Below are positions 37,201 through 49,203 of a DNA stretch of 64,000 bases, in pieces. A program made the translations under genes and the position numbers. Below the pieces are notes generated by a model. The model saw only the letters and a list, made by a program, of their open reading frames with translations. It was not told where the DNA came from and did no database searches. Origin of the DNA: Euwallacea fornicatus. Lineage: Eukaryota; Arthropoda; Insecta; Coleoptera; Curculionidae. The stretch is taken from assembly GCF_040115645.1 (NCBI RefSeq), contig NC_089555.1, forward strand, positions 3,410,001-3,474,000, written 5' to 3'. The first letter of the stretch is position 1. Each line of letters opens with the position of its first letter.

Positions 37201-40200
37201 AGGGCACGTTCCGCTCTTCGATAGGCCCTTGGGACAAAACCGAGGGCCCTCCCTCCATAATCTTCCATTCGTGCTGCCTCAGGATAAAAAAGTGCACCAT
37301 GTTAAAGGAACACTTGGGGTGAAAGCTTCTTATGGCATTAGCGAAATTGGAAAAATATTTGGATACGATTTCCTGTATGTGCGAAGCCTGAGGATTATCG
37401 GAAAAATGTGCTTTTGTATTTTTAATAAAAGTGATGGTTAAAGCGCGATTCTAAAGCGACGAAACATCTTGAAAGATCGCCAGCGACATCACAAACAGGG
37501 GTGAAAACATTGGGGGTGCAAACCCGGCTCATACAGTATTCAACACGGAAAGATATCCCGCATTAATGCGAAGGTCCAACGGAATCCCAATCCTGGAGAA
37601 TATGTATTAGACTGCAACCAACGAGGAAGTGTATCCAGAAGGGCCCGTTCGTTTTCCTGAAAAATCACTGTCTTAAGCGTTAAATACGGATTCTCTGTTC
37701 CTGGAAGGTCGTGGAGTTCCGGGATCTCACCGGCCAAATTTAGCCCATAACTCAGGAATAAATTCGTATAATATTGGAGGAATATCTCCCCGAAATGACT
37801 TTTACGGACAAGTAATGTTCGCTCGTTTATTTTCATAAAATTGTAAATCCTCAAGTGTATTGCGGGCTTTGGAGCTTCAAGAATAAGGGAACAATTTTTA
37901 GCAGAAATAGCTCTTCAGGTTTTCTGGAACATAATATGAATATCTATACGTTTGCCGGAAAGGTTCCTTTATCCATAAAACACCCAATTCTGAGAAAACC
38001 CGTTCCGAAAAAACTTAAACCTTTATGGGACCTTTCGCTTTCGGGCGATATTTCATTCTTTTTGTCAATTTTACGTCCTTTGTCGTAAAGTATCCCTGTT
38101 GAAAACAAAAGTTATCAATCCATTTGGTCGGAGATGAATACATTGAGTCTTCGATAAGACAATTTGGAAAGGGCCTGCGGAGGCTACTAGGAAAATTAAT
38201 TCAGTGGCGTGCGGTGTCATTCCTTATCCACGCCTGAATCCGTGAAATATGCCAGGTCCATATAGAAATATCGCCAACTGGAAAATGGAACTTTTCCGCG
38301 TCCTTGCGGAGAAGGTGTATTTTCCCGTGCGCTTGGTGTTCCTATTCGGCGTTGTATAATCAAAAGACATTTTTACTAAATCTAGAAGATTCTATAGAAC
38401 ACATTGATGTAATTCAATAGAACGCCACTGTGAAGCAGAGTGTAATACGGGCTTTCCATGGATATTTTTATGTAGCAATTTTCCGGCCCTCCAGCTATCG
38501 GTTTGTGTCCGAGGAGATGACGAGAGGTCGGGGGTTAAGTAACTTCTGCAGGCCCCACGTCTCGATCCCTTTTTTATTTTTTATCTTTAAACGTCATGAG
38601 CGATTATTATTGCTCTGGCTTTTAGTCAGTTTGCCCTTTAAGGGGGTGATGAAGTTCGAATTAGTATCAAAATTTTCGTTTTGTTACGAATCACTTGAAA
38701 TATTTACGCCCACAGGAGTAATTTAGATGATACACAGGCAAATGTCTTATTTTCAATAAGGTGGCGATGGTAAATATTAACTGACAGCTTTCGAAGTAGA
38801 TGATTGTATTGTTTTGTGCAAATAGCCCGAAGTGCTCTCTCTGTCTCTCTTTTATTCATAGGGCTTAAAAGATAAATTTAGAATTTTGAGGTTAATATTA
38901 GTGAGAAATAAGTTCATTTATCTTTTATTTTATAATAATAACCGTCATACGTTTATAAAAAATAACTGAAAAGAGTGTTGGTTATGTTTTTACGATTTTT
39001 TTTTGTATTCTTATTAAGTATTCGCAATGTATTTATGATTTTTTTCATTAAGTTGAATGAACAATTTGTAAAAAATCGCAGTTGTAAGTTTGAATTGGTA
39101 AGCATCATGTAATCAAGTAAATAGGCCTGCTTAGGTTCCCCAAAATAAGCCTCTAAATATGATCCATAACTGAAACAAGCCTCCTTTATTCTATGCCTAC
39201 AAATACGTATTTTATACTATAAAGTAAATTACACTCAATATAAAAGAAATAGATAAAACTCCAAAGAAGCTCAGAATAAGAAAGACATAGGAGGCTTACC
39301 ACTGCAAATGGGAATTACTTAATCAAGATAGCCCCTCTTACTGTTTTGTATGACTTTGGTTAATGATTTTAAACACCTATAATGTTCAGGTTTTGACTAA
39401 GTTTGTAAGTTCTAAAACTTATAAAATAATGTTGATGCTTAGAAATTTTTTTCTTCCTCAAAGAAGCACAATATGTTTAACAGTAGGAGGATGAATAGAT
39501 TTCAGGCAAATTTAAGTTCTTATTATTTAGCTTTTTTAGTAGAAGCTCATTTAAAAGTACAGAAAGCATTGTATAAGATATTGCTCCTTAACAATCTTAT
39601 ATTCTTGATCATTTCTGTGCTCTTATTATACTTAAAGCAGTTTCTCAACCAAACCAAGTAACTTTAGCAACTTCTAAGACTTACCTTAAATTCACATTAA
39701 ATGTCAACTTCCAATTTTTTTGCCTTTCAAATAAATCCACATTTGTAATACACATTCACTGAGCCACCCACCTCAACCCTTGCTCACTTCCACCCCTTCA
39801 CTACCTCAAAATTTAAATGCTCGACAATCTCAAGCTGTTTTTTAGAAAGTGGGGGGGATGACAGGGAGTGCCAACTCGATATCGAACTGCCTCGAAGAGT
39901 TTAAATAAAACTGCCCCAACAGGGCTGTTCCGGAGTGGGGGTTGACTACGAATAAGGTTTGCTTATATTAAAATCAGCCTTTCACTAGGGATTTAACCCT
40001 TATTTTTTATTGTGATGGCAGAGAGGGAAAGGGTTTTTTTATAAAGGGGGTGACAAACCCCTTTTTTAGGCAAGGGTGGTGTCAGTACATATAGAGATGC
40101 TGAGCTGAAAGGATGGAAATCTACTGCAGAAAATTTTGCTTATAGTCAGAATGGTTCAAAACATAAAATTAATAAGTAAAAATGTTGCATTTCTTTGTGT

Positions 40201-41932
40201 TCTTTTGTTCTTTTAATGAAATTGATACTTTCTATATCTTTTATATGTATAGGGAAGAAAAAAACGCTCATTGTCTAAAACTTTATTTACTGGTAGAAGG
40301 ATTTCCCCAATTTTTGGACTCACCCTATACAGCCTCTTTGCTGTTTAGACAAGAGAAACCTAGTTTTGGTATCATAATGATACATCTAATAGTAACAATA
40401 CTGCTAGAGAATATTTCAAAATCGAATCAAAAATGTTGTGGATCCATTTAAAGTTTCAATTTTCCCAATAATTCCATTTCTGTATTAATCACGTATCGGC
40501 GCGGCTTAGAAGAAAGCAACAGCAGCAGAAACTGGTGGAAATATCTATAATAAATCTGGATAGGAATAAAGGGAGGCAGGCAGAAAGAAAACGTAATTAC
40601 GAGGAGATATAATTACAACGGAAAGTTGCACAAAGTTTTGCGCTTCTTTCATAATTGATTGTCTTATTAAAGATGAGTTAGCCAGAACTGGAGTCGCTTT
40701 TGTCTAATCCAGGCTTTAGACCATCGAAGCTTATGGAGTTGAATTATGGGGCAATGAAAAGAAGCCTTTGCTCATAAAAATCCCTTAGTGTCTCGTAAGT
40801 ATTCGCAATACTCAATTATTGTAGACACAGCATGATCACAAGCGGTGATTTCTAAGTGATTTTTGCAATTTTCCCCTAGTCTAGACCCCCCAATCGGCAA
40901 GAATGAGGTTGCTAGGGACAACACCCATCCAAGATTCAACTACTTAGTTCTTGCAGAATTCATATCTTAATTGGATTACTTCACACCTGCGTCGTACATG
41001 GCCATCAGCGATTGCCAGAGAGATAACAACATTATCCCCCCTTTCTTTGCTTAAATTATGCAGCCAAAATTGCACTTGCACAAGTCTCCTGTAAGAAAGG
41101 ATTAAGTTGCGCTGCTGTAATAAACCATTTTGTAACCCCCATGTCACTATGGGAGAATGTAATGCGAAACAAGGGTGAAAGACGACTGAAAATCGGATTC
41201 AACGACGCGAATTAAAAATGAAATCTCACCCTGCGGGGTGGTTTATGCTACATTACCCCCGGCTAAGGCAGTGCATTTCGTTCCAAATCGCAAAAATTCG
41301 CAGATTTGGCCAATTTACTGGACGTTGGAAGTAAAGGGCGCAGTGGAGCGTTGCTTTTTGATAATAATAAAAGGGTCGCTTTGTGCCATTACTGCAACCC
41401 GAAGGAATTTAAAGGTATTAATAGACGCTTTTGAAACTATATATATTTCCCCAGGAAATGGTTCTTACACAGCAGACGTCCCTGTTTATCTCCCCATCAT
41501 CTGCGAGGCCAATCAATAACGGCATAATGAAATAAAACCCGAAGGGGTGAGGGCGGGGGAAATTAGCCGACATCATTTGCTTTGGCAGCTGCCCGATGCA
41601 GGGGGGGAAACTTTTTGTTTTGCTTTTACTTCCAGTTTCTCATTTCAACTCCAGATATGATTTCCTTTTCTTCCCAGTTAATGGCCGGCATAAAGCCCTC
41701 GATATTTTTAGTAAAACTCTAAACGTCATTGTTTAAGATTTATGATGCATTAATAAAGCACATTAAAGGGAGAATAAATACTGTACAGATACTTATAATT
41801 TTTCAATTAAGAAGAGACTTTAGTTATACTCTTGAGAAATATATGCTATTATAGCTCAGGCATCTCATCTGACAAAGAAACAGCTGTGTTTTTAAGTTTG
41901 AAGTTTTGACGTACCATTCACATTGGCGGGAA
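34203..41932. other. Long non-coding stretch upstream of RRM1
   Basis: Almost 8 kb without a recognisable gene or element. Open frames such as 35,695-35,928 and 37,540-37,854 (minus) or 38,430-38,726 (plus) have neither motifs nor convincing splice sites. A donor-like GTAAGTCTT on the minus strand at about 39,686 lacks a good acceptor. Most probably intergenic or intronic. Confidence 0.45.
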
Positions 41933-41943
41933 ATGTTGGGCTT
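41933..41943 (+). promoter_or_regulatory. E2F/DP binding site upstream of RRM1
   Basis: TTGGCGGGAAA is a full match to the E2F/DP consensus and lies 130 bp upstream of the RRM1 start codon at 42,073. Ribonucleotide reductase genes are established E2F targets in animals. The position and match support cell-cycle control of this gene, but binding is inferred. Confidence 0.75.
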
Positions 41944-42072
41944 TTTTTATTTATACCGTTTTTTATCTATCTTTGTGCTTGCTTTTAATTCAATTGGAAA
42001 ATTCTGTGCTGAATCACAGGCGCTGTTATCGAATTCACTAATTTCAATTAAAGTGGCCGGTTTAAAGTCAAA

Positions 42073-44970
42073 ATGGTGCCGAAGCCGGTCCAAAAGATGT
42101 ATGTTATTAAAAGAGGTAACTACACACGTGTTACAAAAGCTCATTTGAATTTTGGAGCTTTCGAAACTTACATTCGCATTTTTGCTTGCAGGGGGAAAAG
42201 AGGAAGAAGTTCATTTGGATAAAATCACCTCCAGAATACAGAAGCTGTGTTATGGGTTAAATAAAGATTTTGTCGATCCGGTAAGCAAAAACTCTTTATT
42301 CATGGACCCAGTGTAATTGTATCTCCTTAGCTGGCCATTACGTTGAAAGTTATCAATGGTCTCTATCCTGGGGTTACCACAGTGGAACTGGATACATTAG
42401 CTGCTGAAACAGCAGCTACCATGACCATCGACCATCCAGATTATGCCATTCTCGCAGCCAGAATTGCTGTCTCAAATCTACATAAGGAAACCAAGAAGCA
42501 TTTTAGTGGTATGCAAAAAGAGATTAATAAAATTATTGTATTATATTTTCAAATTTTTCTACTTTGACCTGAACAATCAACTGCTTTTCTTTTAGAGGTT
42601 GTGTCTGATTTATATCACATGATTAATGAGAAGACCAAACGCCCAACTCCTATGATATCAGAAAAGCATTACAACATTATAATGAAAAATGCTGATCAGT
42701 TAAACTCTCATATTATTTATGACAGGGATTTTTCTTATAATTATTTTGGGTTCAAGACTCTAGAGAGATCTTACTTGTTGAAAATCAATGGAAAAATTGT
42801 TGAGAGACCTCAGCACATGTTGATGAGAGTATCTGTAGGTAGGTTTAACCTGATAATGCTTAAATCATTATTAATCTTTATTAAAGCTAAAAATATTCAG
42901 GGATTCATGGTGAAGATATTGATGCAGCAATAGAAACTTACAACTATCTCTCTGAGAAATATTTCACTCATGCAAGTCCCACTCTTTTCAATGCTGCAAC
43001 TCCAAGGCCTCAACTCTCATCATGCTTTTTATTAATGATGCCTGATGACAGCATTGAGGGCATTTATAAGTGCCTCACTCAATGTGCTTTTATATCGAAG
43101 AGTGCTGGAGGAATTGGTGTCAATGTTCACAATATCAGATCCAAAGGTAGCTTACTTTAGCTAAGTTGATTAGTAATTATACAAATTATATAATAGGAAC
43201 ATATATTGCTGGGACAAATGGTATTTCCAACGGCCTTGTGCCAATGCTCAGAGTTTTTAATGCAACTGCAAAATATGTGGATCAAGGTGGTAATAAGAGA
43301 CCTGGGGCATTTGCCATTTACCTTGAGCCATGGCATGCAGATGTGTTTGAGTTTTTGAATCTTAGAAAAAATACAGGAAAAGAGGAATTAAGAGCTAGAG
43401 ACTTGTTTTATGCATTATGGATTCCAGACTTGTTTATGAAGAGAGTAGAATCAAATGGAGTTTGGTCTTTAATGTGTCCCCACGAGTCTCCAGGTTTGTC
43501 TGACTGTTATGCAGAGAAATTTGAGGAGCTGTATGAGAAATATGAGAAGGATAAGCGTTTTGTTAGGTATATGTTTCACTTTAAATAGATAAAAATTAAT
43601 GTAAATCCAGTAATTCTAATAAATAATTGTAGGCAGGTGCCAGCTCAGGATTTATGGCGAGCAATTATAGCCTCTCAGGTGGAAACTGGAACTCCCTATA
43701 TGCTTTATAAAGACGCCTGTAATAAAAAATCGAACCAAAAGAATTTGGGTGTAATTAAAAGCAGTAACTTGTGCACAGAAGTTTTGGAATACTCTTCACC
43801 TGATGAAATAGCAGTGTGCAATCTGGCCTCAATTGCAGTTAACATGTTTGTTTCCTCAGATAGGAAGAGCTTTGATTTTGAGAGACTGAAACAGGTTACC
43901 AAAGTGGTAACGAGGAATTTAGATAAGATTATTGATGTTAATTTTTACCCTGTTCCTGAGACTTACACATCCAATATGAGGCACAGACCAATTGGAATTG
44001 GAATTCAAGGTATGTATTATTTTATTAAGTATATGTTTAAGTGTTTCTAATTAATTTATTTATAGGTTTGGCTGACGCGTTCTTCCTCATGCACATGCCC
44101 TTTGATAGTTCTGAAGCAGCGCTCTTAAATAAACAAATATTTGAAACTTTGTATTACGGGGCTTTAGAGGCAAGCTGCGAGTTAAGCGAAAAACTAGGCA
44201 AATATTCCAGTTATGAAGGTTCACCAGTAAGTCAAGGAATTCTTCAATATGACATGTGGAATGTAACGCCTTCACCTTTATGGGATTGGGACATTTTAAA
44301 AGCGAAAATTGCCAAACATGGATTGCGAAATTCTCTACTAATAGCTCCAATGCCTACTGCCTCTACTGCCCAAATTTTGGGAAACAATGAAAGTATTGAG
44401 CCTTATACCACTAATATTTATACAAGAAGGGTTTTGTCCGGGGAATTTCAAGTGGTAAATCATCATTTACTTAAAGATTTGACCGAGCGTGGTTTATGGG
44501 ATGATGTTATGAAGAATCAGATTCTGGCTAATCACGGCTCTATTCAGAACATCCCTGGGATCCCCAACGATTTGAAAGCAATCTACAAAACGGTATGGGA
44601 AATATCACAAAAAGTGATATTGGACATGGCGGCCGATAGAGGCGCTTTTATCGATCAAAGTCAAAGCTTAAATATCCACATAGAGAAGCCCAGCTATGGA
44701 GTTTTGTCTTCCATGCACTTTTACGGCTGGAAGAAGGGTCTAAAGACGGGAATGTACTATTTGAGAACCAAGCCGGCGGCTAATCCCATTCAATTTACCG
44801 TTGACAAATCAAAATTGCTGGTTAAAAATGATGGTTCCAAGGCGGAGAGTAAGAACGGTTTTACCGATGAGAATAAAGTAGATAAATTGGCCAATAGCGA
44901 AGAGGAAAATATGGCTTCATTGGTGTGTTCCTTGAACAATCCTGAGGGATGTGAGGTATGCAGTGCCTAA
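42073..44970 (+). CDS. RRM1: Ribonucleoside-diphosphate reductase large subunit
   Basis: Class I ribonucleotide reductase alpha subunit (RRM1; RnrL in flies). It reduces ribonucleoside diphosphates to deoxy forms for DNA synthesis in the cytosol, together with the radical-bearing small subunit. Exons: 42,073-42,115; 42,192-42,280; 42,331-42,508; 42,596-42,838; 42,901-43,146; 43,197-43,566; 43,633-44,009; 44,066-44,970. All introns are GT-AG and 50-87 nt. The joined frame is 2,451 nt, 816 residues, the normal family length. An ATP-cone occupies the N-terminal 100 residues. Cys226 (LSSC) and Cys452 (AVCNLAS) form the redox pair. Asn435, Cys437 and Glu439 (SNLCTE) form the active site. Tyr746-Tyr747 (MYYLRT) relay the radical, and Cys811/Cys814 (CEVC) form the C-terminal reducing pair. 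The start adds eight residues before a second in-frame ATG (42,097), where other animal proteins begin; either could be used. The gene appears intact. Confidence 0.97.
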
Positions 44971-45632
44971 CTTGAGTAATGATTTAGTGTATTACAAAAT
45001 TTTAATTGGTATCTGTCTGGTAGTTCCGCAGGAATGGGTATAGTTTAAAGTCTGAAGTTAGTTTTATGCCAGCCTCTTATAGCCAAATGTTTTTGTTGAA
45101 GACTAACATCTCGGAAAATAATACTTTAGACAATATTTAATATTGTGTCGAATATGCTTTTATTTATATTTTTTTGGATTTGTTGACCTAAATAATAATT
45201 TAGACTGAGATATCTGAAGATTTTATATTTTCGGTTTGTCTTATTTCAGTTTTCTCGGTCTTAAGAGCATGTACGCATAGTTGAATATATTTTCATGTAT
45301 ATTTGGGTGGTATTATTTCGTTATATTTTAAAGTAGTTGAACTACAAGATTGGCGTTAAGTCTTTACTGTTTTACGAAGTATCCCAACTATTAATTGTTA
45401 AACTTTAATGACGATTTCTACATAGAAAAATAATAGTAGCTTGCTATATAGGTTATATGTCAAAAATACTTCGTAACATAAATACAGTGCGTTAAAGTTT
45501 TGGTAGAAAGTTATTAATTTATTAATTTTTTTTCAAACCGCCTGATATATGGGGTTTTTCGTTTGGCGATATACATACGAAAGAGAGTGGTAGATAAGAT
45601 GATGAAGGTATTTGATCACCTATACTATTATA
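44971..45632. other. RRM1 3' flank
   Basis: AT-rich sequence presumed to include the RRM1 3' untranslated region. I did not find a canonical AATAAA between the stop codon and the transposon that begins at 45,633, so the transcript end is unclear. Confidence 0.45.
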
Positions 45633-48600
45633 CAGTGTCGTCTATTTCGCAATATCGTCATTTTTTCGCATTTTACCAAATTCGCTGCTTATTTCTAAGT
45701 GAGTTACAATAAAAATTTAATGGAATATTTGACTTAACTATCCTTTTCCGGATCAACTTGAATATGTATTTTATCGAAATTAAACATGTAATAAGATTTA
45801 TATACAACACCGGACATAAATTAAGCAACTTCTAAAAAACGTTCCAAATTTTAATACATAATAACATTAATAAACATAAAGATTAAAAATTAGACTATAG
45901 TTTTATCAGATACTAATTATATATAATAATACTACATTACAAGATTACTATTTCTAACGGTTTAAAAAATTTCAATATTTCGTTATATTTAGCACGACAT
46001 AAAATAAGCAACTATTTTTGTTAGTAAACAGAAGATTATCAATATACCGAATATTTCCCTTATTTTTATCATTTTATTAATTTTCAATTGTGTAAACATA
46101 TGGCAACGAAAAAGTATATCCAATGATTTAAGAAAATTAGTAATTGATAAACACAAATAAGGATTACCACAAAAAGTGATTGCTGAATATTTGAATTTAC
46201 ACAAATCTATCGTGAGTCGAATAATTAGCAAGTTTAATAAGGATGGAACTTATAGAAGACGTTTTAGTACAGGGAGGCTGCGAAAAACGTCAATTCTAGA
46301 GGACGGAAACATAGTAACAATTTGTAAATCGGGTCCTACATTAACTGAACTACAAATAAAAAAAAAATGAAGCTACAAACTATGTCCATAAGAACAATTC
46401 AACGAAGATTCTGTGAAAAAGGTTTATTTGCACGTCGTCCTGCCAAAAAGCCTTTAATTTCGGAGAAAAATAGGAAAGTACGACTTGAGTTTGCCAGAGA
46501 ATATCTCGACCGTCAGCAAAAACATGACAATGTATTATTTAATGATGAAATCAAAATAAATATTCTGAATGTGTTGAGTGGGTAAGAATGCCAGTTAATG
46601 CTAGATTTGATCCACAATATACTGTAGGAACAGTAAAATATAAAGGAGGATCAAATAGGGGATTTTTCTGTCATAGATGTATGGGCTCACTATTTTGCAT
46701 AAAAGAAAAAATGAATGCTGAGAGTTATAAAAATATCCTTAAAGACGTTATGCTGCCATATAGAGAAGAACGTATGCAACTTACACTGTTTTCCAACAAG
46801 TTAACGACCAAAACACTCCGTTAAGAGTGAAAAAGTGGTTTGAGGATGAAAAAATAACTGTTATAAAATGGCCTGCTCAATCATCGGCTCTTAATCCAAT
46901 TGAGAATGTGTGCGACGATTTAAAAAGGAATAATGAGAATCAAAAGTTTTACAACAAGCAAGAACTGCTTGATCATATTTAGAATTTTTTGAATGATACT
47001 GAAGAAAAAAAGAATTAGAAATTTGATGAATTTTATGCCAGTTAGGTGTCTTGAAGTGATAAAAAAAAGGATATTACGAGAAATATGAATTTAAACAATT
47101 TTTGTTAAGATTAAAATAAAAATTTAGAAATTTTGTGGAACTTTAAAGACATTTCATCATTTTTTTGTATTATTTATATGTATCGTTAGTAAATAATAAA
47201 ACTATGGTTTAATTTTAGATCTTTATGATTTTGTAACAAAATTTGAAACGCTTTTCAAAAGTTAATTAATTTATGTCCGGTACTGTATGAAAAAAATTGG
47301 AGTTCTTTAAAACGCCAAAAATGAATTTCTTGAACATCAAACCTCGACTTGGTAAGCGAATAAAAAGAAAAATGCAGATGGAAAAGTTGTTTGAATATCT
47401 TTAGAAACTTATTTGACTATTACTCTTTTCAATGATGCATTCAAATATCTAGATTTATTGTTTCATAAGATGTTTAATCAAAAAACAAACAAAAAATGCA
47501 GAAAAATTTCGGATCGTGATTTACCAAATTAAATAAAAAATTAATAGATTATTATTATTTATGCACGAATTATACTATTTACTAATGATTAATTTTCATG
47601 CTCGAATTGAAACCTACCATTTCTTTTACAGCGTCGACATCTTCGTCGCTTATCTGTAGTGGTTACTTTTAATCTCATTTCAGCCTTCATTACTTCTGCT
47701 ACCTAATTAATTTTTTAGATGAGGAATTTCTTCATTCGTCCCCAGATACGCTAGTCGACTGGGGTCGAATCCAGAGATCCAGCAGTCCCTAATATCGGTC
47801 CATTTTGGCCTATCTATTTTTCAGGAAATTTATTATTTAAAACTTCCTTATTGTTCTTCGATTATGGTAAAATGATGATTAAGTATGATCTCCACCTTTA
47901 CATCTAACAGTACTTCGTCTAAAATATCTGGTAAATTATTTCCTAAAAATTCTAATTAATTTTCACCTTTAGAATTGTCTGACAAAGAATATGGGTCAAT
48001 CAAAACCCTGCTTGTTTTACTAACCCATGCTTTTACGTTAAATTTACGTTGAAACGAAGTTTCTTTTTTTAAATGCAGATTTTCTTTAGCTCAATTATGC
48101 AATTTTTTCGATTCATCTTACATGCCGATAGCGAAGATGAAAATTTTCTGTGAAGTATTTTATAGACAGACGAATCTAAATTTTCGCGTGAAGAGATTAC
48201 CAATTTTCATAACTTGCATTATTGAATTAAAGAGAGTTCGCATATGGTACAAAAGCTTCGTTTCAATATGAATTTCATGTAAACGTACGGGCTGATATAC
48301 GCAGGCTTTTGATTGGCTCATATTTTTTTATTAAACAATGTAAATGGCGATAATTATTTAAAATTTTTAAGAAATAATTTGACAGATATCTTAGATGAAT
48401 TACGTTTAAATATAAGAGCGAAAATCATATTTCAAAACGATGGATATCCCGTTCATTATCAAATAACATTAATTAAGTTTTTAAATAATAAATTTCTTGA
48501 AAAATGGAGGGGCGAAATAAACCGATATTATGGTCTGCCAGATTTCTAGATCTGACTCCAGTCGACTATTATATCTGGGAACAAATGAAGGAATTAGCAT

Positions 48601-49203
48601 ACAACGAGCAAATTCATGATCGAGACCATGTCACCCAAAAAATTAATGGGGCAACAGAAGTAATGAAGGCTGAAATGAAGCTAGGAGCAACCGCTACAGA
48701 GATGCGATGAAGATGCCGAGGTTGTATTAGAAAAGATGGTTCTCATTTGGAGCATGAAAACTAATTATAAGTAAATAATATAATTAATGCATAGATAATA
48801 ATTACTCATTAATTTTTTTTGCACCTAAAAAAATTAAATATCTTATACAACATTCAATCTGCGTCATTCACTATATCGTTGGAAAGACCAATAGTTAATA
48901 GAGTTTTTAAAGATATTTAAACGACTCTTCCAGTTACATCATTCTTTTTATTTGTTTATAAAATGGTGATTTGATATTAGGATTTTGATTTTTGGAATTT
49001 TAAAGGACCACTATTTTTCTCATATGTAGATCTCATTACATATTTGATATCGATAAAATATACTTATATCGAAGTTTATACAAAAAAAAGATGGAGTTAG
49101 ATTAAATGTTCCACTAAATTTTTATTTTAACTTACACGGAGGTAAGCAGTGAAGTTGGTAAAATTCGTAAAAATAATGATATATCGAAATGTATAATAGT
49201 TTG
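45633..49203. mobile_element. Fold-back transposon: two inverted truncated copies
   Basis: The right arm (48,214-49,203) reads as the 3' half of a D,D41D-like element on the plus strand: transposase from about 48,250 to 48,710 (FQNDGYPVHY, LTPVDYYIW) followed by the 3' tail and terminal repeat. The left arm is the same sequence inverted, 48,102 leftwards to 47,286 and then 45,804 to 45,633, interrupted only by a Tc1 element at 45,805-47,285. With the Tc1 removed the arms are about 990 bp each around a spacer of about 110 bp. Both arms carry stops and are clearly diverged from each other. The element at 11,141-11,815 is a deletion derivative of the same family. Confidence 0.88.
45805..47285 (+). 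mobile_element. Tc1-like element (D,D34E), 1,481 bp, nested
   Basis: Inverted ends of about 95 bp (starting near CAACACCGGACATAAATTA and, inverted, CAGTACCGGACATAAATTA) are flanked by TA (45,803-45,804 and 47,286-47,287). A second, internal copy of the end motif at 45,991-46,015 gives the left end an IR/DR-like layout. Plus-strand transposase pieces are a paired-like HTH (46,176-46,370, ending in TGRLRKT), RTIQRRF-LFARRPAKKP (46,367-46,585), and WPAQSSALNPIENV near 46,870, which carries the final glutamate. Several shifts occur, and the middle catalytic Asp motif is altered (QVND), so it is inactive. It sits in the left arm of the fold-back element. Confidence 0.92.

Noticed and set aside
37540..37854. 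104-codon minus-strand frame
   Set aside because: No motif, no start context and no convincing splice sites; it lies in the long stretch before RRM1 where other frames are equally unremarkable.
47740..47800. GGGGTCGAATCC resembling a tRNA T-loop
   Set aside because: It is the reverse complement of transposase coding sequence in the left arm of the fold-back element, and no cloverleaf can be drawn around it.
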